Shown: positions 1 through 8,100 of the stretch, piece after piece
How the letters are laid out: the number at the start of each line of letters is the position of its first letter
Position numbering within the stretch: the first letter of the stretch is position 1
Source: Fibrobacter sp.
GTDB taxonomy: Bacteria > Fibrobacterota > Fibrobacteria > Fibrobacterales > Fibrobacteraceae
Assembly: GCA_021443065.1 (NCBI GenBank)
Contig: JABUUR010000171.1
Location: 1-9,557, forward strand
Length of the DNA: 9,557 bases
Direction of reading: 5' to 3'
The notes under the pieces: model-generated
The model's input: only the letters and a program-made list of their open reading frames with translations
The model's database searches: none
Told to the model about the DNA's origin: nothing
Translations under genes and position numbers: made by a program

Positions 1-320
1 TCCCAGACGATGTACGCCTCGGGAGATTTCTCCCGGATAAAGTCCACGATACGCCTCAGGATCTTAGCCTTTTCCACCAGGCCGATTTTCACATACTTGA
101 AGGTGCGTCTGCGGAACAAGGTTTCCAGTTGTGCCTCGATGCGCTCCCAGATTACCCAGCCCGGAGCCACGAACTCGTCTTCGTTCTGCTCCGTGAGGGC
201 GGTGCACACAGCCTGGCCATATACGCCGAAGTGGGCCATGGTTTTAATATCGGAAATAAAGCCAGCACCGGCGCTTCCGTCAAAGCCCGCTATAGTCAAT
301 GCGTAAATCATTTCGGACAT
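1..320 (-). CDS. thiD: ThiD-like hydroxymethylpyrimidine/phosphomethylpyrimidine kinase, N-terminal part
   Basis: Only the first 106 codons are in the window; the gene runs off the left edge. The reading frame from the ATG at 320 starts MSEMIYALTIAGFDGSAGAG, the ribokinase-fold nucleotide/substrate opening of ThiD (family form ALTIAGxDxSGGAG). It continues with a DIKT segment, then VYG and TALTEQN, all at the expected ThiD spacing, and KIGLV near residue 78. Family members phosphorylate HMP and then HMP-P in the cytoplasm for thiamine pyrimidine synthesis. The FDGS variant and the IVWD stretch at the break resemble Bacteroidota-type ThiD proteins as I remember them. The start is supported by AAGGAAT about five bases upstream; a second Met at codon 4 is less well placed. 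It lies 89 bp after the DUF4010 gene on the same strand, so co-transcription is possible. A related pyridoxal-type kinase cannot be fully excluded without the C-terminal half. Confidence 0.85.
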   Translation of the reverse strand, partial: MSEMIYALTIAGFDGSAGAGFISDIKTMAHFGVYGQAVCTALTEQNEDEFVAPGWVIWERIEAQLETLFRRRTFKYVKIGLVEKAKILRRIVDFIREKSPEAYIVW

Positions 321-409
321 TTCTATTCCTTTTCGAGATTACCGGTCGAACATTAAGATAAAAAAAAGAGGCAGCGAAAATTTTCACCACAAACCAATCA
401 ACAGAACAC

Positions 410-1720
410 CTAGAAATAAAACGCAATCAAGCCCACCGTCACAGTGCCAATCAACGCCACCGCAGGCACGATAGCCTTGCGCATGGACTTTGCGCCAAGG
501 AAAAACACCAATCCGCCCTTGGTCAAGGTGTTGGCAAGACTTGCGAACAAGAACGCAAGTACCAGGTTTCGAACATCCAATCCAGATTTCAGATGCATAT
601 CGATTACGGAAAAAGCCACCGCGTCCATCTCCGCGGCGCCGCCTAGGAAACTGCAAGCCAAAAGTGCACCGGACCCCAGGTAGACCCGCGCGGCATTGGC
701 CACGAACATGACACACGTAAAGATTGCGCCGAACTTAATCGCCGGCCCCAGCTTGAATGGATTGGAAAAATCGCCACCATGTTGTTTGGAATTTCGGCTG
801 GCTCGAATTTTCAAGAACACACCATAAGCAAGTCCAGGCACTACAGGCAAGAGCAAAGGCAAGGCCAGGGGTTTGGCAAGTTCACCGCTCAGCACAATGC
901 AGATCAGGTAAAGGCGCACATACATCACCGACCAGCTGAGCACAATTCCCATAGTAAAGTCGCTGGCATAACTTTCGTTGTCCCGGCTTCGAGAGGTCAG
1001 GTTCAACGTCAAGGCGGTACTGCTGGCAAGGCCTCCCAGCAGGCCCGTAAGCCAAATGCCCTTGCCGGGGCCAACCAACTTGATCAGCACGTAACCTACA
1101 AAACCGATTCCCGAAATAAAAACGACAAAAAGCCAAATGGTGTGGGGGTTCAAAACCTCCAGCCCCGCAGGTCCGTAGGGCTGGTCGGGCAAAAACGGCA
1201 ACACCAGCGCAGAGATTACGGCAAACTTCACCGTCGCAAGGATATCTTCCTTGGACAACCTTTGCGCAAAGCTGTGGAGCTGTTCCTTGGCGGTTAAAAT
1301 CCATAGCATCACCACCATGATGACGCAGGATTCCAGAAGTTGGTTGTACCAGCACAAGGCACCCAGCAGGTAGACGATCACAAGAGCCACGCTTGTGGTA
1401 ATCCCTGCGTTGGCTGGGGGAATTCCCGGTTCTCTCCCATGCAGGCCGCCCATGTCACGATGGATCAATCCAAAGGCAACATGCGATGCCACCAGCAGCA
1501 AGCCTATGACAATGAATCCAGTTACAAAAGGCGCCACGCTTCCCATCAGGGACGAAAGGAAGGCTGCCATGGCGCCACCAAGTCCCACCAAGGTAAAGGT
1601 ACGCACGCCGGCAGGGTGGCGGTCCGACTGGTCAAAATAGGTGTGCTCCCGCTGCATTCCGATAATCAGGCCGATACCGATGGCTGCCGCCAAACGATAA
1701 AAGACGTTAAATTCCAACAT
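410..1720 (-). CDS. MgtC/SapB-DUF4010 family integral membrane protein
   Basis: A 436-residue polytopic membrane protein. The N-terminal part (about residues 1-135) is MgtC/SapB-like: an opening hydrophobic helix with GIGLIIGMQRE, then AGVRTFTLVGLGGAMAA and a GITTSVAL segment, which match the conserved order of that domain. The C-terminal part (about 150-430) has the DUF4010 look: GFVGYVLIKLVGPGKG, TGLLGGLASSTALTLNLTSRS, and late glycine-rich helices with GGAAEMDAVAFS and NTLTKGGL. Roughly eleven or twelve membrane segments are visible. The family is found across bacteria; transport or magnesium-stress roles have been proposed for MgtC proteins, but the function of DUF4010 proteins is not settled and I assign none. 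An in-frame TTG at 1738 would add six residues, but the ATG at 1720 has GAGAAGG nine bases upstream, so I chose it. The preceding gap (1721-1813) and a weak promoter suggest it is transcribed separately from the cyclase. Confidence 0.85.
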   Translation of the reverse strand: MLEFNVFYRLAAAIGIGLIIGMQREHTYFDQSDRHPAGVRTFTLVGLGGAMAAFLSSLMGSVAPFVTGFIVIGLLLVASHVAFGLIHRDMGGLHGREPGIPPANAGITTSVALVIVYLLGALCWYNQLLESCVIMVVMLWILTAKEQLHSFAQRLSKEDILATVKFAVISALVLPFLPDQPYGPAGLEVLNPHTIWLFVVFISGIGFVGYVLIKLVGPGKGIWLTGLLGGLASSTALTLNLTSRSRDNESYASDFTMGIVLSWSVMYVRLYLICIVLSGELAKPLALPLLLPVVPGLAYGVFLKIRASRNSKQHGGDFSNPFKLGPAIKFGAIFTCVMFVANAARVYLGSGALLACSFLGGAAEMDAVAFSVIDMHLKSGLDVRNLVLAFLFASLANTLTKGGLVFFLGAKSMRKAIVPAVALIGTVTVGLIAFYF

Positions 1721-1729
1721 AAAAAACCG

Positions 1730-1736
1730 CCTTCTC
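1730..1736 (-). promoter_or_regulatory. Ribosome binding site that fixes the DUF4010 start
   Basis: GAGAAGG on the minus strand sits nine bases before the ATG at 1720. The alternative TTG at 1738 overlaps this region and has no purine-rich site before it (upstream reads CCTTGCAATTTT). This supports the shorter 436-residue product. Confidence 0.6.
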
Positions 1737-1750
1737 AAAAAATTGCAAGG

Positions 1751-1782
1751 ACTATAAAATCCAATCTACCTTTATTTTTCAA
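1751..1782 (-). promoter_or_regulatory. Weak candidate promoter for the DUF4010 gene
   Basis: On the minus strand, TTGAAA (1782-1777) and TATAGT (1756-1751) lie upstream of the DUF4010 start. The -10 element matches the sigma-70 consensus at five of six bases, but the 20-bp spacer is too long for a good promoter. It is listed because this is the only gap of any size between the cyclase stop and the next start. Confidence 0.22.
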
Positions 1783-1813
1783 AAATGTAGGCAGATGTAT
1801 ATTACATATTGGA

Positions 1814-3496
1814 TTATCGCCTGACCAGGTCCGACTTCATGGACTTTTTCATTTCGTACATGCGCTTGTCCGCAGCAAGGTAAACGTCGTCTGCAGAAGC
1901 ATGTCCCAATTCACTGCGGTAGCAAAGACCGTAGGCAAACTCCAGGGGAACAGGAGTCTTACAGGAATCTTCCTTAGCCAGAATGTCCAGCCGTTCCAGG
2001 GCGGAATCGATATCCTTAAGATGCTCCTTTCGAATAATGGCCACAAATTCATCGCCACCCATGCGGATGGCAGTCCCCACGCCGCTAAATGCTTTCTTGA
2101 AAACAGTTCCGAAAGCCTTGATCAAGGCGTCTCCGGCGGTATGCCCAAAGCGATCGTTCACCACCTTCAATCCATTCATGTCGATGCTTATAACCGCAAA
2201 GTCATCGTCCTTTTCACTGAGCAAGCCAATGATCTGGTTGCATTTCGTACGGTTGTAAAGCCCCGTAAGGCAATCCATGTACACCATGGAGGCCAATACA
2301 TCCTTTTCCGCCTTGGCAGAAATAATATCCTTCAGGTAATACAGGTAACTGACAATCAAGAGCATTACGAACAGCAAGACTCCAAAGGGAATCCAGGTAA
2401 TCTCGAAAAACGCATTGTTCACCGAGAAAAACCTATAGGCATTATAGCGGATTAAATCCGCAAAGGAAACCGTACCAAAGACCACCACGCCAATGGACAG
2501 CATTTTTCCGGACACATTGGACTTTTTCAAGAAAGGCAGAACGTAGACCACGATAAACAAGAAACTGACAAAAATATAGACATGGAAAATGGGAAGGGTC
2601 CGGTTCACCGTCACCACATCACCCAAGTGAAGGAGCACGGTTGCCAGTACAAACAAAGTCCCTATGATCAAGAACACCTTCAAGGTCATTCGTTGGCGAA
2701 ATTTCATGGAGCCCAAGCTCATGTTATAAAGCAGCAGGCCGAAAGGTATGGGAGTCAGGTAAAGGGTATAGAATTCCAGCAGAGTATTGAAGGCAAAATC
2801 CATGGAGAACGCCTGGAACAGTTTCATATAGCACAAGGTCCATATCCCCAGCAAAAAGGATATGAGACCGATCATCAAGATGCGGAAAGAGACGTGGGCT
2901 AGCAAACCGCCCATAACGCTAGCCAACACAAGAATCATGCCGAAAAGCACCAGGAACAGGCCAATGAAAATTTCAACCAGGTGAACCGCGTTGTAGTCGC
3001 TAATGGATTTTTCTGCCGGAAGAATATCCATATAAGGGAATACGCTAAAGGAATCCCGGGCGTAGCCAACAATGCGAATACGAATTTTTTTGCCCGACGA
3101 TTTTTCGGGAAGTTGCACATAGTGGATGCCGCTGCCCAAAAAAGGCTGTGGGTTCGTGTTGTCAAAACCGTAACTGTAAAGCACGCTGTCCAAGGACACA
3201 TCCACTGCGGAATGGTACGTCCGGAACCTCAGCATGGGGTGCTTAGGCAAATTTTCTGGAAGGGTGTTTTCCAGGACGATGGAATCGCCTATGTCCGTTC
3301 GAAAGGGTATCTCGTACTTTCCGCTTTCAAGCACATCATAAATTGAATCTTTGTAACAGATGGTCCATCCCTTTTCCATCCTCACACTGTAACCAGATTT
3401 GCCATGATCGCGGATTGCATTAAAGAACAGCCATGCAAAGCACAGTATAACAATCAGGGCTATTCCCGAAAATACTTTTCTTCGTCTTGAACCCAT
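1814..3496 (-). CDS. Membrane-bound diguanylate cyclase with 7TM sensor region (7TMR-DISM-like) and GGDEF domain
   Basis: A 560-residue protein predicted to make cyclic di-GMP from two GTP. Residues 9-28 form an N-terminal membrane helix, 30-165 are a predicted periplasmic beta-rich sensor, about 170-390 hold seven further hydrophobic helices, and 400-555 are the cytoplasmic GGDEF domain. This is the 7TMR-DISM layout. The catalytic domain looks intact: MDCLTGLYNR at 407-416, the metal/nucleotide segment IDMNGLKVVNDRFGHTAGD at 438-456, GGDEF at 480-484, and AADKRMYEMK near the end. The RxxD inhibitory site expected nine to six residues before GGDEF is absent; residues 471-474 are SGVG, so classical product inhibition is not expected. 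The ATG at 3496 is immediately preceded in frame by TAG-GCC, so no longer start exists; the ribosome binding site is weak. It begins 12 bp after the folA stop, so it is probably the last gene of the thyA-folA transcript. The ligand is unknown. Confidence 0.9.
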   Translation of the reverse strand: MGSRRRKVFSGIALIVILCFAWLFFNAIRDHGKSGYSVRMEKGWTICYKDSIYDVLESGKYEIPFRTDIGDSIVLENTLPENLPKHPMLRFRTYHSAVDVSLDSVLYSYGFDNTNPQPFLGSGIHYVQLPEKSSGKKIRIRIVGYARDSFSVFPYMDILPAEKSISDYNAVHLVEIFIGLFLVLFGMILVLASVMGGLLAHVSFRILMIGLISFLLGIWTLCYMKLFQAFSMDFAFNTLLEFYTLYLTPIPFGLLLYNMSLGSMKFRQRMTLKVFLIIGTLFVLATVLLHLGDVVTVNRTLPIFHVYIFVSFLFIVVYVLPFLKKSNVSGKMLSIGVVVFGTVSFADLIRYNAYRFFSVNNAFFEITWIPFGVLLFVMLLIVSYLYYLKDIISAKAEKDVLASMVYMDCLTGLYNRTKCNQIIGLLSEKDDDFAVISIDMNGLKVVNDRFGHTAGDALIKAFGTVFKKAFSGVGTAIRMGGDEFVAIIRKEHLKDIDSALERLDILAKEDSCKTPVPLEFAYGLCYRSELGHASADDVYLAADKRMYEMKKSMKSDLVRR

Positions 3497-3508
3497 GGCC
3501 TATCGCAA

Positions 3509-3997
3509 TTATTTTCTTTCCCAAATTTCAAAGAGAGTTTCGTACTCGTTCTTTTCATCGGCAGGGACTAGCTCTTGACTTACGCAGGCCCAGCCTTCGC
3601 CCCACTCTGGAAAGAACACGTCACCGGGGACCTGGGCAAGAACGCGGGTAACGTACATTTTTTTCACAAGAGGCATGGCCTCGCCATAGACCACGGCTCC
3701 ACCGATAATAAAACATTCCGATTCGCCGGCGGTTTCTGCAACCTGTAGTGCCGCCTCCAGGGAGTTGCAAACCACACAGCCCGGGGCCTCGAAAGAGGGA
3801 TTCCTCGAAAGCACGTAGTTGGTGCGGTTAGGCAGAGGGCGACCGATGTCCTCGTAGTTCTTGCGCCCAAGGACAATGGAATGGCCCGTGGTAATGGCCT
3901 TGAACCGCTTGAGATCCGCAGAAAGGCGCCAGGGCAAATGACCGTCACGGCCAATCACGTTGTTTTCAGAAACAGCAACTATTGCAGACACCAGCAT
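3509..3997 (-). CDS. folA: Dihydrofolate reductase
   Basis: A 162-residue cytoplasmic enzyme that reduces dihydrofolate to tetrahydrofolate with NADPH, the length usual for bacterial chromosomal DHFR. Diagnostic blocks are all present: VIGRDGHLPWRLSADLKRFK with the catalytic acid at D28 and W23, LGRKNYEDIGRPLPNR at 43-58, the NADPH-binding IIGGAVVYGEAMP near residue 96, and the VFFPEW segment before the C-terminal strands. At residue 47 there is Asn where many DHFRs, including E. coli T46, have Thr beside the cofactor; GRKNY-type DHFRs occur naturally in other bacteria. The gene lies 40 bp downstream of thyA, whose reaction produces the dihydrofolate, a classic pairing. Its ribosome binding site (AAAGAG, six bases before the ATG) is formed by the last unit of a heptamer tandem repeat. 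The diguanylate cyclase follows after 12 bp. Confidence 0.96.
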   Translation of the reverse strand: MLVSAIVAVSENNVIGRDGHLPWRLSADLKRFKAITTGHSIVLGRKNYEDIGRPLPNRTNYVLSRNPSFEAPGCVVCNSLEAALQVAETAGESECFIIGGAVVYGEAMPLVKKMYVTRVLAQVPGDVFFPEWGEGWACVSQELVPADEKNEYETLFEIWERK

Positions 3998-4003
3998 AAA
4001 CTA

Positions 4004-4038
4004 CTCTTTCGCCTTTCGTCTATCGTCTTTCGTCTATC
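4004..4038 (-). repeat. Heptamer tandem repeat filling the thyA-folA gap
   Basis: Read on the minus strand, five consecutive 7-bp units are gatagac, gaaagac, gatagac, gaaaggc and gaaagag, 35 bp in all. The first two pairs also make a 14-bp repeat (GATAGACGAAAGAC then GATAGACGAAAGGC). The array starts at the last base of the thyA TAG codon and ends six bases before the folA ATG, so it makes up nearly the whole intergenic spacer. The final unit supplies the purine-rich folA ribosome binding site. Confidence 0.8.
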
Positions 4039-4850
4039 TACACCGCGATGGGCGCCTTGATGGTCGGCCACGGGTCGTAATCCACAAGTTCAAAGTCCTC
4101 GAACTTGAAGTCGAACAGATTCTTGACATCGGGATTCAACTTCATGGCGGGCAGCTTGCGGGGCGTGCGGGACAGTTGTTCCTTCACCTGTTCAAAGTGG
4201 TTGGAATACAGATGGGTATCGCCCAAGGTATGGATGAACTCTCCTGGCTCGTAATCGCAGACCTGGCACAGCATAAGCGTCAACAGGGCGTAACTTGCAA
4301 TGTTGAAGGGCACGCCCAAAAAAGTATCTGCACTGCGCTGGTACAATTGGCACGAAAGTTTGCGCTTGCCCGAGGCTCCAACACCGCCTACGTAGAACTG
4401 GAACAGGCAATGGCAAGGAGGCAGGGCCATCTTGTCCACCTCGGAAACATTCCAGGCACACACCAGATGGCGGCGTGAATCGGGATTGTTCTTCAGGCTA
4501 TTGACCAAGTTCTGGATCTGGTCGATGTGGCCTCCCTCGGGAGTAGGCCAACTGCGCCACTGATGGCCGTAGACCGGGCCCAGGTCGCCGTTTTCGTCGG
4601 CCCATTCATCCCAGATGGTCACCTTGTTGTCGTGAAGGTACTTAATGTTGGTATCGCCCTTCAAAAACCACAGCAGTTCGTGAATAATGGAACGCAAATG
4701 CAGTTTCTTTGTGGTAAGGCAGGGAAACCCCTTGGACAAATCATAGCGGCACTGCCGCCCGAATACGGAACGGGTCCCCGTGCCCGTGCGATCGGAACGG
4801 TCCACGCCGTTTTCCATGATGTCTTTCAGCAAGTCCAGATACTGTTGCAT
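4038..4850 (-). CDS. thyA: Thymidylate synthase (ThyA type)
   Basis: A 270-residue cytoplasmic enzyme converting dUMP plus methylene-tetrahydrofolate to dTMP plus dihydrofolate. The length is close to the 264 residues of E. coli ThyA. Family hallmarks are present in order: [14 protein letters not shown] at 20-33 (phosphate-binding Arg), [41 protein letters not shown], the catalytic cysteine at C146 in PPCHCLFQF, then [17 protein letters not shown] with the dUMP-binding Asp and Asn, and [12 protein letters not shown]. The C-terminus ends in IKAPIAV, the usual closing tail. A short insertion (GVGASGKRK) lies just after the active-site strand and accounts for most of the extra length. Its ATG overlaps the stop of the upstream 90-aa gene by one base (TAATG), which implies translational coupling, and folA follows after 40 bp. 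Confidence 0.97.
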   Translation of the reverse strand: MQQYLDLLKDIMENGVDRSDRTGTGTRSVFGRQCRYDLSKGFPCLTTKKLHLRSIIHELLWFLKGDTNIKYLHDNKVTIWDEWADENGDLGPVYGHQWRSWPTPEGGHIDQIQNLVNSLKNNPDSRRHLVCAWNVSEVDKMALPPCHCLFQFYVGGVGASGKRKLSCQLYQRSADTFLGVPFNIASYALLTLMLCQVCDYEPGEFIHTLGDTHLYSNHFEQVKEQLSRTPRKLPAMKLNPDVKNLFDFKFEDFELVDYDPWPTIKAPIAV

Positions 4851-5122
4851 TACAACTCCTCGGCAGGGCAGCCGTCGGCCACCCCAAGGTCTACCATGGG
4901 GAACAATTCTACACGCTTGTACTTCTTCGGGTTTTCCACTTCCCTTTCTACCAGCAGTTGGTTGACAGCATTGAGAATCAGGTCCTGGGTATGGCGGGGC
5001 ACAGGCTTTTTGCCCAGGCGTGCCTTCTGCACCATCTTGTGGTTCAAGTGGGCGGCATCCATTTCCACCAGGTCGTGGTTGGATGCCCCGATTTCAGTCA
5101 GAATTTCATCGAGTTTTGTCAT
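4850..5122 (-). CDS. Small unrecognised protein (90 aa) coupled to thyA; possible helix-turn-helix
   Basis: I do not recognise a named family with certainty. The 90-residue soluble protein has an acidic N-terminus, then a basic helical core at about 24-58 ([16 protein letters not shown], followed by [17 protein letters not shown]). This core loosely resembles the recognition-helix half of LacI or XRE-type HTH domains (V-x-K-A-x-x-G-K-x-x-V-x-x-x-T-x-x-x-I-x-x-A-V). The tail (60-90) is charged and then Pro/Gly/Asp-containing, with one Cys. There is no signal peptide or membrane helix. It looks like a real gene: it fills the space between ompA and thyA, its TAA overlaps the thyA ATG, and it starts 19 bp after the ompA stop. 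The ribosome binding site (AATAAGAA directly before the ATG) is weak. A DNA- or RNA-binding role is inference only. Confidence 0.75.
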   Translation of the reverse strand: MTKLDEILTEIGASNHDLVEMDAAHLNHKMVQKARLGKKPVPRHTQDLILNAVNQLLVEREVENPKKYKRVELFPMVDLGVADGCPAEEL

Positions 5123-5141
5123 TCTTATTCAAAAATCAAAA

Positions 5142-8100
5142 TTATTCAGAAACGAAATTGCTTTCGCACTTGGTACCGTCGTTGTCCGGAGTGGCAAAAT
5201 GCATTTCGATACGACGGTTCATTTCGCGACCTTCCTCGGTACCGTTGTCATCTACCGGGCAGGTAGAACCCATGCCGATGGCCTTGATGCGGTTCTTCTT
5301 GATGCCGGCCTTGGTCAGGGCCTTCATCACTTCCTTGGCGCGGTTTTCAGAAAGTTTCTGGTTGGAGGCTTCCTTGCCCACGTTGTCGGTATGGCCCTGG
5401 ATTACGATGTTCAGGTCCATGTACTCGTCGGTGTTCAACTTCTTGGCAACGTTCTTGAGTATCAACTTGGCATTGGATTCCAAGGTGGCCTTGCCGGACT
5501 TGAAGGTTACGCCGTCAAGTTTTTCCACAGGCTTCTTGGGGCAGCCATGGCCGTCGTCGCCAGCAACATCGGGACAGCGGTCGATGCCGGTGCACTGGTC
5601 GGCAAAATGCGCAGTCAACTTCTTGGTAGTCACCCATTCGGAGCATACACCGTCGTGGTCCGCGTCAGGATCGTCGTCGGAAGGACAACCGTTGTTCCAG
5701 TCCGGACCCGGTTCGTCTTCGCAACGGTCGTAGCCGGAGCATTCCTCGCTGAACTTGTCCAGAAGTTTCTGCTTCGTCACCCAGGGAGAGCAAAGGCCGT
5801 CTTCGTCAGGGTCCGGGGACTGGGCGGGGCAGCCCTTGTTCCAGTCGGGGCCGGCTTCGTCTTCGCACTTATCAAAGCCCTTGCAAACGTCCTTGAACTT
5901 GGCGTTCAGGCCCTTCTTGCTTACCCAGGGGGAGCAAAGGCCATCACCGTCGGGGTCCGGCTGGTCGTCGGAGGGGCAGCCCTTGTTCCAGTCGGGGCCG
6001 GCTTCGTCTTCGCACTGGTCCTTGCCCTTACATACGTCGGCAAACTTGCTCAAAAGGTTCTGCTTCGTAACCCACTGAGAGCAGAGACCGTCCTTGTCCG
6101 GGTCGGGGTCATCCACAGGGCAGCCCTTGTTCCATTCCGGGCCTGCCTCGGTTTCGCACTTGTCTACGCCATGGCAAATTTCGGCAAACTGTTTCTGCAT
6201 CTTCTTTTCTGTCACCCAGGGGGCGCACAGGCTGTCACCGTCAATGTCCGGATTGTCCATGGGGCAGCCGTTGGCAAACTGCTCGCCGGCTTCGTTGGGG
6301 CACTTGTCGATGCCTACGCAGATATCTTCGAACTGTTCAGACATTCCCTTCTCGGAAACCCAGGGAGAGCACACGCCGTCGCCATCGGGGTCAGGCTTAT
6401 CCAGGGGGCAGCCTTCGTTGGAGGCAGGGCCATGTTCCGTGGGGCACTTGTCGATGCCCTTGCAGGACTTGTCGATAAACCATTCGTTGGCGATAGTTTC
6501 GTCTTCGCCGGCCTTTTCAAAGTAGTAGCCCATCTTCTTTTCGGTTACCCAGGGGTCGCACAGGCCATCGCCGTCCACATCCGGGTCGTCCCAGGGGCAG
6601 CCCTTGTTGGCCTTGGTCCCTGCTTCACCCGGGCACATGTCGTAACCTGTACATTCATCGCTGAACTTGCCCAGCAGACCTTCGTCGGTTACCCACGGAG
6701 AGCACATGCCGTCGCCATCGGGGTCGGCCTTCTTTCCCGGGCATCCGTTAAAGTTGGGGTCGCCAGGCTGGCTGGGGCATTCATCTATGCCCTTGCAAAC
6801 CTTCTTGAACTTCTTGAGCATTTTCTTCTGGCTTACCCAGGGATCGCAAACGCCGTCGCCATCGGGGTCCGGGTCGTCCAGGGGGCAACCGTTGGAGGCT
6901 TCGCCGGCCTGGTTGGGGCATTCGTCGATACCTTCGCAAACTTCGGAGAATTCGTCTTCCATGCCCTTTTCAGAAACCCAGGCGTCGCAAACGCCGTCTT
7001 CGTCTACGTCAGGGTTACCCAACGGGCAGCCTCGGTTCAAACGGTGGCCATAATCGTAGGGGCAGTCGTCTTCGTCATCATTAAACCCGTCCCCATCGGA
7101 ATCCTGGGCAATCAGGTAGCGGCTCCAGGTGAGGCCCGCATAAATCGGGTGCTGGAAGGACTTGGGCCAGGCGAAGTCCCCGATGCTTCCGTCCCAGGAA
7201 GCGGAGGCGCCCACATGCAGGTCGAAGCCCGCAGGCAGGTGGAACACGAAAGCCAAAGCGGCACGGTTCTTGTAGACCATTGTGGAGGTGTTGGATTCGT
7301 CCACAGTTTCAAAGTACCAGTCTTTGCGTTCCTTACCAAACTGCGGATTACTCGGGTCCTGGGTGGTGCGATCCACATGGGGAGTAAAGTTGTAGTCCGT
7401 ACCCCAGCGGTATTCCAAGAAAATGGACAAGAATTCAAAGGGGAAAACCTCTACGGCGCCGGAAGCGAACCACTTGAACTTTTCACCGTACTCCAGTTCC
7501 TTGACGGACGCACCCTCAATGAAGGGACTTCCGTTTGCAATCCATGTCGTGACAGATTCCAGATCTGTATAACGGACCGTACCCTTGGGCTGGTTCAAAG
7601 CATAGTCCAAGCCACCGTTGACATGAACGATAAAGGGTACATCGTTGCTCTTGTCAAAATCCAGGGTAAGGGCAAGGCCGCCGTTAAGGAGCAGGCTTTC
7701 CATGGAGGAGCCTTCAGCACTGCCGAACAGGGCCATGTCAAAAGGCTGGTCCTCGGGCAGGGGCATGCGCAACTTGATTTCCGCCTTGGCGGTCCAGTAG
7801 TCGTAATCCTTTTCCAGGTCGGCACCTGCCGAAGGTTTCCACTGCTTATAATGTGCCGGAAGCGTAAGGCCAATATCAAAGTAATCGCTAAGACCGATGG
7901 CAAAGCCTGCGTGGGTATTAAATCCTTCGTACTGAGGAATCTCACGGCTGGTCGTATCGTCGATTTTTTCGTCATAGCGACCAAAGCCCATGTCGTTCAA
8001 AAGGACAAATACCAGTTTGGAATGCCCCAGGGACTGGGCAGACTGTGTGGACCCCACACCGGCAAGACCCGTCTTGTTCAGGGTTTTCGCGTGTTCAGCA

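Larger units (their letters stand above)
5532..7103 (-). repeat. Eleven tandem TSP3-like coding repeats, ten of them about 48 codons long
   Basis: The array encodes residues 350-873. After one short module come ten long modules whose first cysteines are at residues 388, 435, 483, 531, 594, 642, 690, 739, 787 and 836, a period of 47-49 except for one step of 63. Within modules the Cys spacing is almost fixed: 17 then 6 then 11 or 12 residues. Modules 6-9 form a subfamily in which the third Cys is followed by Glu and modules 7-9 read EDEAGPDWNKGCP or nearly so. Because unit lengths are multiples of three, unequal recombination would keep the frame. Confidence 0.95.

Noticed and set aside
321..409. 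Riboswitch (for example a TPP riboswitch) before the thiD-like gene
   Set aside because: The 89-bp gap is too short and lacks the conserved THI-box segment (CUGAGA); it contains mostly A/T tracts.
779..1297. A 172-codon plus-strand open frame inside the DUF4010 gene
   Set aside because: Shadow of a clearly recognisable membrane protein on the other strand; the product is low-complexity and has no start signals.
1739..1813. Possible terminator between the cyclase and the DUF4010 gene
   Set aside because: Only short AT-only palindromes are present (ATGTA/TACAT and ATTTTTGAAAAAT). There is no GC stem followed by a U-run on the minus strand.
1340..2455. A 371-codon open frame on the plus strand across the DUF4010 and cyclase genes
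   Set aside because: It is antisense to two well-supported genes, crosses their intergenic gap, and its product (His/Gln/Lys-rich) shows no domain.
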